Both the position numbers and the translations under genes were made by a program. Shown here piece after piece: positions 46,905 to 58,524 of a stretch of 64,000 nucleotides of DNA; position 1 is the stretch's first letter, and the number at the start of each line of letters is the position of its first letter. This DNA is from Pestalotiopsis fici W106-1. Its lineage: Eukaryota > Ascomycota > Sordariomycetes > Amphisphaeriales > Sporocadaceae. The notes beneath the pieces are model-generated. The model was not told where the DNA came from. It made no database searches and saw only the letters and a program-made list of their open reading frames with translations. Location: NCBI RefSeq assembly GCF_000516985.1, contig NW_006917093.1, forward strand, positions 3,100,001 to 3,164,000, given 5' to 3'.

Positions 46905-48009
46905 GCGACAAATGTAAAACTTTGTCGCCATCACTTGTTTTGACGATATAGCTAGTCATGATGAATAAGAACAAGAATCACACAATCTGACCTGAACTAC
47001 TTGCGCGAAATGTAATAACCATTTGCGTATTTGATCGCTTCATGTTGACCATTTATTAATTTGAGAGATGGAAACGTAAAAGATGAAAACAGTCCTGATT
47101 CGAATCGAGAATTGTTAGGATATGGTGAGGAAATCCCAACCATGGGCCACGATACCCTCACTTCAGGTTGCCATGGGAATCCTGGTGGTGGGTATAACTA
47201 GGATGGTCTCTGTTGATAAAATGCACAGTGGATTTGGCCAGGTCCAGGTTGAGCAAACGGGATCCTCTTCATATGGGCGTAATCGATAAGCTGATAAGAT
47301 ATGGAAAAGATGTTTGGCCGCACCACCGCGTACCTTGGACGGTTGTTAGCGGGGGAGATTTTGCAAGCTGGAGCTGGCAAACAGGCAATTGGATTGGTGC
47401 GCACACTTGGAGAAAGGCAGATTAATCAGTGGGTCTACGTTAGATCAAAGGGTCCCGCAGCTACTAACTGACTGCAGCTCCAGTATCAACTTTTTTTTTT
47501 CCCTCTTCACTGTCTAGGAGCTCATTGTTGTGAGCTGCAACTTTTCTACTCGAACCAAATTCAGTACAAGACATTAAAAGTCCAAAGACAATACGCTCCG
47601 AGGCCCCTGGAAGAGTTTATTGCATTCAATTGGTGAGTCAATTCTGTCCGCAAACTTCTCCTAGGCCCCCGTCGAGTCACTGGCCGAGTGACTGCGCCCC
47701 GCCATCCTCTTTTTCTTCCTCTCTTTCGACGTTGCGCGTAGCGGCGTCACCATTTCCATTCCACCCATCCCAAGGCGCGCACCACGAGACGGAGCCTCCG
47801 CACCATTCACTTTCATCTTGGGAAACTCGAGTGTATTTTAGGCACAGAAATTCACTGTAAACACGCTCAGCTGCAATCCTTGACCCATGAACCGTTTCGT
47901 CGCATCCAGCTCTTCCTAGCTCTTCTTAACACTCAGTTTTGCCCCAAAGCACGATTTCTAACAGGAATCTAAAACTAGATAATCCAAATCGCACACAAGC
48001 ATATTCAGA
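46905..48009. other. Intergenic region upstream of the La gene
   Basis: About 1.1 kb. The final 400 nt are pyrimidine-rich and look like the promoter and leader of the La gene. No gene is supported. Confidence 0.5.
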
Positions 48010-49273
48010 ATGAGCGATCAGGAGAACAAGCCCGAGGCCGTCGACGTCCCAATGGCGGATACCGAGGTCAAGGCTGACAGCGCCGACGTCACTGTCGAGG
48101 CCACTGAGGCCCCTGCCACCGAAGAGAAGCCTGCCGAGACTCAGCCTACAGAGGTCAAGGAGGACGCCAAGACTGAGAAGACAGATGGTGCCATCAAGAA
48201 CCCTCCCTTGAACATGCTCAAGGTCAAGCGTCCCGAAAAGGTCGAGAAGGGCAAGAGCCACAGCAAGTTTGATGTCTCTGACCTGCCCGAGACATCTGAC
48301 CCCGACTTGATTCGTCGCCAGGTAAGCCTTATTTCATGCGCAAAAAGGAATTGAACAGGACTGATTGCGGCGACAGGTCCAATTCTACTTCAGTGATAGC
48401 AACCTCCCCACCGACAAGTTCCTTAGCGGCCTCACTGGCCTTGCTGAGAACAAGCCCGTCCCACTCAAAACCATCACCTCTTTCAAGCGTATGCGCAGAT
48501 TCCAGCCCTACTCCGCCGTTATCGCCGCTCTGAAGGACAGCAAGGAGCTCGAGATTGAGGGCGCAGAGGGTGAAGAGACCATTCGACGAAAGAAGGCTTT
48601 CGATCCCACCAGACGCGCCAAGATTGATGAGCGCAGCGTATACGTCAAGGGCTTTGGCGAGGAGACCCAGTCCACTCAGTTCGATATTGAGGCATTCTTT
48701 GCTCAGTACGGCCAGACCAACTCTGTTCGTCTCCGACGAGGAGACGACCAGGGCTTCAAGGGCTCCGTCTTTGTCGAATTTGCTGACCAAGAGACCGCCG
48801 ACAAGTTCCTGGCTCTTGATCCCAAGCCCAAGTGGAAGGAACACGACCTGCTGATTATGCCAAAGCTGGAGTATGTGAAGCAAAAGAACGAAGAAATTAG
48901 AGACGGTAAGCGTGAGCTCTCAGACTCTAGGCACCGCGGTCGTGGTAACTTCAAGGGCGGTCGGGGCGGCTCGGACAACTGGAAGGACCGCCGTGACCGC
49001 GACCAGAGAAACGGCCATCGTGACCAGCGCGGAGGCCGGGGTCGTGGACGGGGTAACCGGGGCCGTGGCAGAGACCACGGTGGTTCGCGCCGGGATCAGG
49101 AGGACAAGCCCAAGGCCCCAACTGGCGACGGCAGGCCCAAGATCCACACTAGCGAGGACAAGCCTGCAGATGCCAGCGCAGGCGAGAAGCGTCCTCGTCA
49201 GGATGACGGTGCCGAAGCTCCTCCAGCTAAGAAGGTGGATACCAAGGAGCCTGCTCCTGCTGAGAGCTCGTAG
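48010..49273 (+). CDS. lhp1: La-type RNA-binding protein (Lhp1 homologue)
   Basis: La proteins bind the UUU-OH tails of new RNA polymerase III transcripts in the nucleus and help tRNA maturation. Exons 48010-48321 and 48377-49273 give 402 residues. An acidic, low-complexity N-terminus is followed by the La motif (QVQFYFSDSNLPTDKFL...FKRMRRF), then one RRM (RSVYVKGFGEE...GSVFVEFADQETADKFL) at roughly residues 195-275. The C-terminus is rich in RGG and GRGR repeats and in charged residues ending in a lysine-containing tail (KRPRQDD, PPAKKVD), which serve RNA binding and nuclear import in this family. The single intron lies inside the La motif (RRQ|VQFYF), phase 0. It is slightly longer than yeast Lhp1 owing to the terminal low-complexity parts. 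Confidence 0.95.
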
Positions 49274-50180
49274 ACGGCTTCAAGGTTACGAGAAGGTCAT
49301 TACTTATTGGCACTATGGGAATCCCCTCAACAGTGGAACAGGTGGGGCGTGGCCTTCCTGTTTCATTGAACACAAGCTTGATCAGCATTATAATGTGATC
49401 AAATAGATCAACTCCGCATGGCGGTAGCTGAAAAAATTATAGGGCTATGGAACAAAGGCATTCAGCGGCTCATGGCGTTTCGGTTATTGGTTTCTGGCCG
49501 TACACAACGGCCATGAATAAACACATTTTGATTTTAGGGTATTCACAAGAGCACAAATTCAGATGCAATGTACTACCAAAATGACATTCAAGTGCGTCGC
49601 TTCGAGTATTTCTAGGACATAATGGATGAAACTTCAAATGAAATTCCCGTAATCACATACTGAAGCCATTATGCTGCTGGCATTGTGCCTTGAGCGTATG
49701 ACAATGGGCGACACGGGTGAATTGTATTTGACGTGTCCACTACCGCCCAATAAATCAGATAGATGATACAGACAATGGTAGAGACAACGGAGATGGTCAG
49801 TGGAAACCTTGGATAGCCCAAGTCATTCTGCAGGTCAATCATTGCCTCTGGTTCGCTCGGCTATCTTTGCACTGATGATGCTAATTATAAAAGATCTACA
49901 GGAAATTCATAAACACATTGCCACAGTGCTATATCCGAGGGCTTCATTGGCATATTATACAACAACAGGCTAAATACAGGGTACTCCACCCCGAACAAGC
50001 TACACACTGTTTTCTTTTTTCCATCATTTGGCGGGCTCGCTATATCATGGTATATAGTACTGCCTCTGGACATCATGAATGCCTTGAGTCCGCGGTCAGA
50101 TATTGAATCACTTCTCTCATTATCACATTGTGCGTGATTAGACAATACACGCTTCTTCCAATCCAAGAAGAAAAACCACA
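49274..50180. other. Intergenic region upstream of the AA9 gene
   Basis: About 0.9 kb. It holds the La 3' UTR and the AA9 promoter; TATATA-like sequence occurs near 50051. No gene is supported. Confidence 0.5.
49516..49521 (+). terminator. Candidate polyadenylation signal of the La gene
   Basis: AATAAA occurs 243 nt downstream of the La stop codon. It is a candidate only. Confidence 0.35.
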
Positions 50181-51060
50181 ATGTACATTTCGATTTTTGT
50201 CACGCTTGTGGCCTGGACCACCAGCGTCCTTTGTCACTGGAACTACAACACCCTAATCGTCAATGGCGAGGTCGCCGGCGCGCCGTACCAATACGTCCGA
50301 CGGACCAACAACTCCAACACGCCGCTGCAGATGGTCAACGCCACGACCATGCGCTGCAACGCCGGCGCGGCGCTGGGCGGGCCCCTCGACACGGAGACCC
50401 TGGCGGTGCGCGCGGGCGACGAGCTCGGCTTCGGCGTCGAGTCCACCTTTGGCCACCCGGGCATCCAGCAGGTGTACCTGTCGCGGGCGCCCGGCGGCAC
50501 CGCGGCCGCCGACTATGACGGCGCCGGCGACTGGGTCAAGATTTATGCCGCGACCACGCTGGCGAATGCGAGCTGGAATAGTGGCGGCGAGGGCCTCGTC
50601 TGGGCCATGCGGCGCGCGCACTCGTTTCGCTTCCCGCTGAGTGACCAGACGCCGCCTGGGGAATACCTGCTCCGAGCCGAGGGGTTGGCTCTGCATGCAG
50701 CGCACAAGTTGGACTGGTAAGTATATTTGTGTTTTAGCGCGCCTACCTTACTCTTGCATGTGTCTTTTTCAAATCATACTGACCAAGATATGATGCAATC
50801 AAAGTGCGCAGTTTTATGTCGGCTGTGCCCAGATCCGAGTCACGGGGAATGGCACTGGGCGACTGGAGCCGACGGTCAAGATTCCGGGCTTGTATAATAA
50901 TACTACGCCGGGCGTGTTAATTCCTGACTTTTGGACAAAAATTACGAATTATACAGAGCCCGGCCCGGCGCTTTGGCCAAAAGGCACCCAGACGCAGCAT
51001 GTCGTGAAGCAGTTGGGTGATACGTCAAAGCACGTTTCGGGATTCAGAAGACGCGTCTGA
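50181..51060 (+). CDS. AA9 lytic polysaccharide monooxygenase
   Basis: A secreted copper enzyme that oxidatively cleaves cellulose or related glucans (formerly GH61). Exons 50181-50716 and 50805-51060 give 263 residues. The signal peptide MYISIFVTLVAWTTSVLC ends just before His19, which becomes the N-terminal His of the copper histidine brace. The second ligand is His92 in FGHPGIQ, and the axial Tyr lies in CAQFYVGCAQ, which is rebuilt by the splice (TG|T). A further conserved His is in ALHAAHK. There are several N-glycosylation sequons and no cellulose-binding module. The first exon is strikingly GC-rich compared with its flanks. Regioselectivity cannot be told from this reading. Confidence 0.92.
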
Positions 51061-51273
51061 ATAGAGGCGACATGAACTGTCTGGCTTGGATGACCGAATG
51101 ATGTAAGGACATGTTGATTTATGCACCATGGCAGACAATGATTTGAAATACTCTGAATACAAACAATCATGGTCAAACGGGCATTTCAATATTCACCAAG
51201 GATAGAGCGATGAGATCATTCATTCATTACTGCTCAAGTTTGCCATAATAACCAGGCATCTATCTATTTCCAT

Positions 51274-52254
51274 TTACCAGGGCAGTTCCGAGCCCGAAAC
51301 AGCGTCCAAGAACTTTCCCGAATGCGTATCCCTCTTGGCCTCATCCGCGATCTTGATGATGCCCCGGGCACTCTCTTCGGCGGTGATGGCTTCGCCCTTG
51401 GCGAGCCGGTCGGTCACCTTGATGCCGATGGAGTCGTGGGCCGCGGTCGACATGTCCGAGACGACGGTGCCTGGGTGCAGGGAGACGGCCGTGATTTCAG
51501 GGTGCTCCTTGGCGATGCGGACGACCGTGTAGTTAAGCGCCGCCTTGCTGCTGCCGTCTAAATTGTTGGGAGATAATGTGTTAGCGTGCTGTTTTTATTT
51601 TGAAACAGATGGGTTTATAAAAAGTCTCTGGTCAGAAGGAGTCGAGATGTTCTTCAATATTAGGTTCAATCACGCTCGACCAACCTCATTGTGAATCACT
51701 CGGCCTGCCAGATGCCCAAGACAAGATGTATACACAGAGATGGGGTTCCTATACTTACAAGTAGTATTGTAGAGTTGGATAATATGAGCCAAACCGAATG
51801 AAGCCGCTCCCGTACTGATAAACAAGATGCGCGGGTTGGCGCTCTTGACCAAGAGCGGCTCAAAGGCCTGAAACAGGAGAATCGGCGCCGCGAAATTGAC
51901 GCGCGACGAGCGCATGATATGCTCGGCCGTGACCTGCTTGACCGGCAGCCAGTCGGTCGCGAGGCCCGCGTTGGCAATCACGACGTCGACGTGGTCGATG
52001 CCGTGCTGCTGCTGCAGCGCCTGCGCGGCGTCGGCGGCGTCCGTGTCGCTCTCGCTGTCAATCTTGACCACGACGAGGTTTTCCTTGTGCGTCGTCTGGC
52101 TCTGCTCAATCAGTTTCTTGGCCGCCGCTGCGTCGAGATCCCGAACCGCGGCAATGACTTTGGTGTTTGAGCGGGCCAGGAGCTGCGCGAGGACTTGGGC
52201 GCCGATGCCGCGGGTGACGCCAGTGACGAGAATGATTTCTTGAGATGACGCCAT
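51274..52254 (-). CDS. Short-chain dehydrogenase/reductase
   Basis: A classical NAD(P)-dependent SDR of 259 residues; exons 52254-51759 and 51557-51274. The cofactor motif is TGVTRGIG (residues 11-18), the NAG motif reads ANAGLA, and the catalytic YxxxK is YGSSK, whose Tyr codon is formed by the splice (T|AC). A Ser upstream (FISTGAAS) completes the triad. The intron is 201 nt, long for this locus. The end near EHPEITAVSLHPGTVVSDM is typical of the SDR substrate-side loop. The protein is probably cytosolic; the substrate is unknown. It is convergent with the AA9 gene, with 213 nt between the stops. Confidence 0.92.
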
Positions 52255-53719
52255 TTTGTTGTTTGTGTTGTATTTTTATTCTGGTATTCAATGTCAAATT
52301 ATTTCTCAAGGTAAAAGGCTGGAATTAGAGGGTATATTCGCGAAGAGTTGCGTTGTTATTGTTGTATGTGATGACGAGGAGTCAGATCATGCATTTTGTT
52401 GAGATGTGCTGCTCTCTTTATAACCCTCCACACCCCCACTTACTCACCAACGGTGTGGCACAGTCACTCGTTATGTTAAAACTTCAAGTATACTCATATC
52501 TTGCATGGTTGAGTGAGGTATTCATTTGTCATACGTGTATAGGCGGTCCTGACAAATGCACTCCCGTTATGCTGCCAAAATAATACTTGGGGCAGACCTA
52601 AAATAGGTATAGGCTGTCCTTTCCTCAGCACTAGCGCAAAGTGTAGGCATCTATACATTGAGACGCAGGCTTGGCATGTCGTTATTCAAGGGCGAAAGTG
52701 AGCAGAAGGCAACAAACAAGCCTAGAGATTCTATGATTTCCCCCTGTTGTTGCCGAACGAGTGCAATTTTGTGATTTAAAGCAATCGCCTCGCGGGGTTT
52801 TCTTCAATTTATTGTGCAAATAAGCAGTCTACCAACGCGACCACAACATTTCAAGCTGGTGGCCAATGAATGCATCACTCACAAAAGATATTCGGTAAAC
52901 TCAAGGGATAGATACTCTGTAGAGACTAGGTAGGTAGACATCACTGGAGCTGTGGCGGAGCTACTTTGACCCTGCCATGCTAGACGTCCGGTGTCGCGGG
53001 GGTAGTAGATTGTTACCTACATTGGGTAAGGCACAGAGAATGCTCCCCACAGATTAATGATCATGCACAATGCCCCATCAAATCAAGAAGGACTCGGGAT
53101 TTTGTAATGAGCCGCGCGAGAAATGCAATTGTTCGTGGGTTTTCCATCGTGAGACTTGATACATGAGTTGTCATCACTCTCGTCATTGACTCTTTAGAGT
53201 GCGCGCCCTTTGCGAGTCGCACTAGCGACAGACTTTGCTGAGCAATCAATAGCAGCCCAGTACCAATGCTTTCCAGTGCATATTGCTTAAAAAGCAGTTT
53301 TGCGGGGCGACTTGTCTTGGCCTACATATTCGCCATTCTTCTACCAAATACCAAAAGGTCGTTTACATGCTGCTTACATGGACATGAAGAGTCATAACCA
53401 TGGGCTTTCTTTCGTAGAAATGCAAAGAAAACAAAAGTAATTCAAGCCAGCGATAAGCCAATGTCCTATATTTTGATTTACAGATACAAATAAGTCGATT
53501 TTTAAATAGAATTCCAAGTTTGTCGACAGAGACTTTTGCTAGTTCAATATAGATTCTTACATGTCCGCTGGACCGCCGGAGCATTAGGTCTTGGCCGACG
53601 GGGGACGCCTGCACCAAATATTACTAATAATGTAACTATAATCCAACATACATTCTCGTGCATCCCCTCCGTCGCCGTCCCATGACAGGCATCTTTTAAT
53701 GACAAAGCTACGTAGTCGT
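52255..53719. other. Intergenic region of 1.46 kb
   Basis: No supported gene. A TAGGTAGGTAG motif copy lies at 52927-52937. The remainder looks like ordinary intergenic sequence. Confidence 0.5.
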
Positions 53720-55607
53720 TCATTGTCCAGCTGCAAATGGACTTCTCTTTCTCAACTTCTCTCCGTAAAACCAAAGCAAAATGGGACTCGGCCAGCCAAT
53801 GGCAATGGCCAGGAATGCTAGCAGCGAGTTACCCCATCCAAGACCCAACCGATCATATAGACTCGAAGCGAAGAGTGGAAAGCCAAAGCCAGCGAGGGAT
53901 CGCAGGACCGTGGCCGCACCGACGGCGCTCGCGGCGTAGCGAGTGTATGTGTCGACAAGGTACGTCTGCACGCACTGGAAACCAATGATTGTACCGGCAG
54001 CAAAGAGGGCAGCACCGATGTTGGGCCCAATCCAATGAGTCTTGTATTCAGCAGTCCATCCGTAAATGAACAGGCCGACTGGTACAAGGACCGCACCAGG
54101 TACCATCATGGGGACTCGGTACTCTGGCCGGCCGGGGCCGCCATTGCGGGCCTTGAGGCCGGCGTAGACGCGATCCTGGAGCGGTGCGCACACCTGAGCT
54201 CCCAAGAAAAACCCAACGCCCAGTGAGATGTAATTGAGACCACTGATGCCGAGGCTCTCGCCGTAACCCTCCGGTTCCGGTGTCGCCCAGAGGCTGGGAA
54301 ATGAGACCAGTACAATATACATGAGCCCGTAGAGGAACATCATGTACAGTGCAAGGATCTGAAGGATGACTTGCGTGCTCAAGAGGCGGAAGGGCCGCAC
54401 AAAAGCCACGCGCAATGTCTTGGCCAAGGTCCTGTCGGGATGGTCAAAGGGCGTGTGGAGATTCTCGTTGCCAGTCTCCTTGACGAGCTTCTTTCTCTTC
54501 CAAGCAAGCAAGACGGGCACATAGGTTTCCCGCAAGAAGATGATGCCGGAGATCTGAATGGCAGCATCTGCGATTGTAGTCGCATAAAAGGTCCACCTCC
54601 ACGTTGTGTTTTGGGTGACAAACGCACCGACTATGATATAAGCGGTTAGCTATTGTGAGTTGCATCTTAATTGTACAGAAAACTTACTGATAGGACCAAT
54701 GGCTGGTCCAAGCAAAGGGCAGAGAGAGTAGAGCGATATGGCTTTGCCTCTCTCTTCTGCATTGAACAGATCTCCTAGAACACCGCCACCAATTGCCAAA
54801 GGGGCAGAACCACCCAGGCCGGACAGAAATCGGAAGGCGATGAGCTGACCCTTGGTCTTGGCGAGACCGCAGCCGAGGTTGAAGAATAGATATAGCACAT
54901 TCGTGGTTTGCAAGACGAGCATTCTGCCGTAAATTTCAGACAATGGTCCCCATCTGCATCAACAAGTTAGTCAACAAGCCATGGAAATTATTGACAACAA
55001 CGGTAAAGACTTACGCCAAGGGACCAATGGCATAAGCCAACACAAATATAGACAGAATGATGGCCTGTTCCGTTCCAGCGGGTACATTAAACTCTTCACC
55101 AATGGTGGTCAAGGCCGGCGAGACCATGGACGATGAGAGCGGCGATATGAGGGTAAAGGTGGAGACGACAAATACGGTCAGCCACTTTCTGCCAAAGGCC
55201 CAATTCTTGGGGTTCTCGGGATCGTCCGGTCCGGTCCAGGTAACCAGGTCCGGGTCGTTTGGGTCTGGGGCCGTAGTGGTGACCTTGTGCTCCATGGGCT
55301 GGCCAATCTCCAAGTCTCGCCGATTCTCCACGCCGTCGTGAATGTCCGAGGCGGTCCGTGATAGCGTCCGCATTCTCGCAGTGGCGACGGAACTTCGCCT
55401 CGAGCCGTGGTGGCCAGACGACGAGTCGCTCGAGTCATCATCATCGTTGTCGTCGTCATCCGAGTGACTGCTGTAGTTGCCCTGTGGCTTCTCTACCTCC
55501 TCTGAGCTTCTGACATGACTCTCCACAGGGGCCGACGATGAAGTAATGTCATGTTGAACCTTTTCTGTCGTAGGAGACGACACTTGGCTGGGATCTTGGT
55601 TCTTCAT
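53720..55607 (-). CDS. DHA1-type MFS multidrug transporter
   Basis: A 12-helix drug:H+ antiporter of the fungal DHA1 family, probably in the plasma membrane. Exons 55607-55015, 54953-54688 and 54630-53720 give 589 residues. A long hydrophilic N-terminus contains an Asp/Ser-rich tract (HSDDDDNDDDDSSDSSSG) and then the group-specific WTGPDDPENPKNW block before TM1. WGPLSEIYGR, the motif A equivalent after TM2, is formed by the first splice (GC|A). GPAIGPI|GAF, the antiporter motif C region, is restored by the second. The last exon carries six helices with a long central loop. The family includes fluconazole, benomyl and polyamine exporters; the real substrate is unknown. Confidence 0.93.
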
Positions 55608-57118
55608 GGTATCTACCTAGGTACGGGTAGTTCTATTTACCCTGATACCCCACTGTGCAGACGGGAGCTCTTGGCAATTTGAGTCTGGATTCACTATCGA
55701 AAACAACCAAAAAAGAAAAAAGGTGACTTTGCCGGCTTTAAAAAAAAAAAAAAAATAGTCGCAGAGCCCCTTTCGAAATGGGTATCAGGAGTCGGTGTGG
55801 GAGGTGGATCTGAACTCAAGATGGGATTTGGGCCAAACGGTTAAAAAAGAAACAGAATTATCAAAGGATAAATACACGACCAACTCTTGAGTCCCGTCGA
55901 AATATTTTAGGTGGACGAAGGGGTCCCTCTTTACCAAACAGAAGAAAATAAACAAGAGCTGGCAGGTAGGGAAAATAAAATCCGATGTTTTATTTTTTAA
56001 TCCGTTAGTAATAGTTGCACTGCCCCACGGCCGCGAGTTTTAGTAGTATTAGCAAAGGAGAATTTGCAAGAAACAAGCAAACATGGACGCTTGCATGGAG
56101 ACACTGGCGACGGCTGAGCACCGAAGCCGAGGGATCATGGGAGGCAGCAGGCGGCGGACGTTTGAAACTTTTTACTCTCTATTTTTTTTTTCTTTTGCCT
56201 TCGGGGTCATTATCCACTAGTACTACATATATGGGTCAGTGTGGGAAGAGGAAGAGAAAAGAAGCGTGCATAACGCCGGGACTGCAATGGAAAGGGTGTG
56301 TGACATGGCCACACGGACCGCCATAGGTTACGTAGTGTACGGTCATGTTGGGCGTCTCCGGCACCGACATCCGAATGTAGGCATTCTAGTAATGAGTAGT
56401 GAGTAGTAGTGAGCCTTGCACGGGCAGAAAAACTTAGAAACCCCCTGGTTGAGATAGAGAGGATGGGTTTTCCGGTGCCCAAAAAGGTCCAATCACGAGA
56501 GCGGCGATTGCAGAAAATGACGTTGTTGAGTAATGGCGCCGCCCAACCGCCCGTTGTCTCCGCCATTTTCCCTTTCCATTTTCGGAATTAAGCGGTTATA
56601 CCCAAAGCAAGCCGCCTGGCCGTACCTGACTTAAGTCTTGGGAAGAATATAAATTTTTAGTTTTTCTTCGGCAATGTGGGGGCAACGGTCCACTGTTCGG
56701 AGCCGACGCCGGCTACATGTTGGAGATTTTCCCATCTTCTCGTATCGCTGCCCGCTGGGCACAAGGTCCTGCTACGGGCCGTCGGTGTAGTGTACGGAAT
56801 AAAAAATGGATATTGGGCAGTGCTGTGAAGAGAATGCAGGGTGAAATGCTAAAATCCGTCATTGGCATGTGGCATGTGTCACGGGGCAGCTGCATATGCA
56901 CTCTTGGTCTTTTGTTGTTTGGAGGTTTTGCATCGTCGAATTGAGTCTTTTCAATATCATGATTTCCTCCTTGCTTGATGCCTGCCTTGTTGGTTGTTAC
57001 GGCCCAGTGACGCCTCATCAACATTTTGTCAGTCTGATTGTTCTGGACTTTTCGGCTCCCTGCTCCATAAACTCCACGGACCACGACTCCTTCCTCCCTT
57101 AGTGCAGGACGGATCACC
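55608..57118. other. Intergenic region of 1.5 kb
   Basis: This is the promoter region of the transporter (minus) and 3' region of the secreted-protein gene. It contains an A run of about 17 at 55739-55755, a T run near 56181, and a CCTAGGTA motif at 55616-55623. No gene is supported. Confidence 0.5.
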
Positions 57119-57884
57119 TCAATTGCTCCATCGCTCGGCCCTTCGCGGCTTTCCCTTCTTCTCACTCTCCACATCGGCCAAGGGCCAAGCCGTCTTGCCG
57201 ACCGTAAACGACATGGGTGCCCCGAGGCAGCGCATCGAGCCGCCAACTTGGACGACGCCGCTGTCCACGACGAGGCCGTTTTGGGCATCTGAAACGTTGC
57301 CGAGCAGGTATCCTACGTCGAGATTGCCAAACCTGTGCGACAAGGAAAACGCAACCAAGATGGATTAGCCGACCTACTTCAAATCATCACGGAATGTCAC
57401 AAATGAAAATGACGTGCCTGAGGCGTAGAAGAACATGAAAGTATACTGACTTGGCTTGACTATCGAGACCATCGACTCTGGCGATGCCAAACTCACAGTC
57501 GGCGAGCCTAGCGAGACTATAGGTGTTGTGACCCCCCGGCCAGTCCCATCCCTCCCAATATCCAGGTTGGCCGAGTATCTGAATCCCCAGATCTGCGCAT
57601 TTCTGGGCCTCGGCGGGAGTAATCCATGGCGCGCGAGCCATAATTACCGACTCACAAGAGCGCTGGGCGTCGCCCCCTTCGAACCTGAATTTGGCCGTTT
57701 CGTTATGCTTCCGTGCCTCTATTCCCGCATGGACAAAGGTATCACGACTATAGAGGGTGTCAGTCGACCCGTCAGACATGGCAACCTGTTTAGTGATCCA
57801 GCCAGGCTTTGAGTCTCCGACTGCGGCACTGAGAGCTTGGCAAGCAAAGCAGAAAGTTATGAATAGAAGAGAAAAAAGCTCCAT
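57119..57884 (-). CDS. Small secreted protein of unknown function
   Basis: Exons 57884-57451 and 57332-57119 give 215 residues. The N-terminus (MELFSLLFITFCFACQALSAAV) is a good signal peptide. The mature part has four cysteines (RSCESV, QKCADL, ADCEFG, MRCLGA), enough for two disulfides, and one clear sequon (NET). Tryptophan- and glycine-rich text (GYWEGWDWPGG) and the paired blocks FGIARVDG and FGNLDVGYLLG suggest a beta-rich fold. The splice restores DSQAKFGNLD, with the unusual donor GTCAGT. No family is recognised; it could be an effector-like or cell-wall protein. It is not flanked by related genes. Confidence 0.7.
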
Positions 57885-58524
57885 TGTTGTTGTATAGGGT
57901 GACTTATACTGGTAGAGACCTAATGCTGTCGCCTACATTCGAGAGACGAGATCATTCCCTGCGGTCTCGTACTGGGGATTTGAATTATATCGTAGAAAGC
58001 CATGGGGTAGTGCGGTGCTGCTGTTCTTTATACAAGAAAAATGGGTTTCTATTTGGATGAAAGCCTCAGTCTTTCTCGGTGATCTGGCATGAAAAAGTTT
58101 CCATGGCACGAAATCAATCTTTCTGTTGTGCAGTTCATCACTCTGGACATATTAGAGTCTCACGACGGTGAATCACGATTGAAAGGTCAAGATTTTGCAA
58201 CACCAGTCTCATCTTTAACGCTCTCTCCCCTCCAATCATCGGATTAGAAAACCGTTGCATTCGTGTAAATAGGTTATACAGTGTAGAATTGAGTTTGTCC
58301 AGAGGTTCTGCCTGTCTCAGACACTTGCCGCTCTCACAACACCTTTATATACCAAAAAGCATTCAAATCCACCAGTGTACGCTAAACTCCTTGCATAAAA
58401 TTCCATGAAGGAAAAACATATAAACGTCTAATTCGTAAAAATATCCGTGTCCTTTGGCAGATCAGGATGATGCAACCACCCGTATTGACACATTACTACA
58501 TTGTCGTCATCGTGTTTGCTTTCG
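57885..58524. other. Intergenic region, no supported gene
   Basis: About 0.64 kb holding the promoter of the small secreted protein and the 3' end of the NirA-like regulator. Confidence 0.5.

Noticed and set aside
47090..47115. GATTCGAATC, resembling a tRNA B box
   Set aside because: No matching A box, acceptor stem or anticodon arm can be folded around it.
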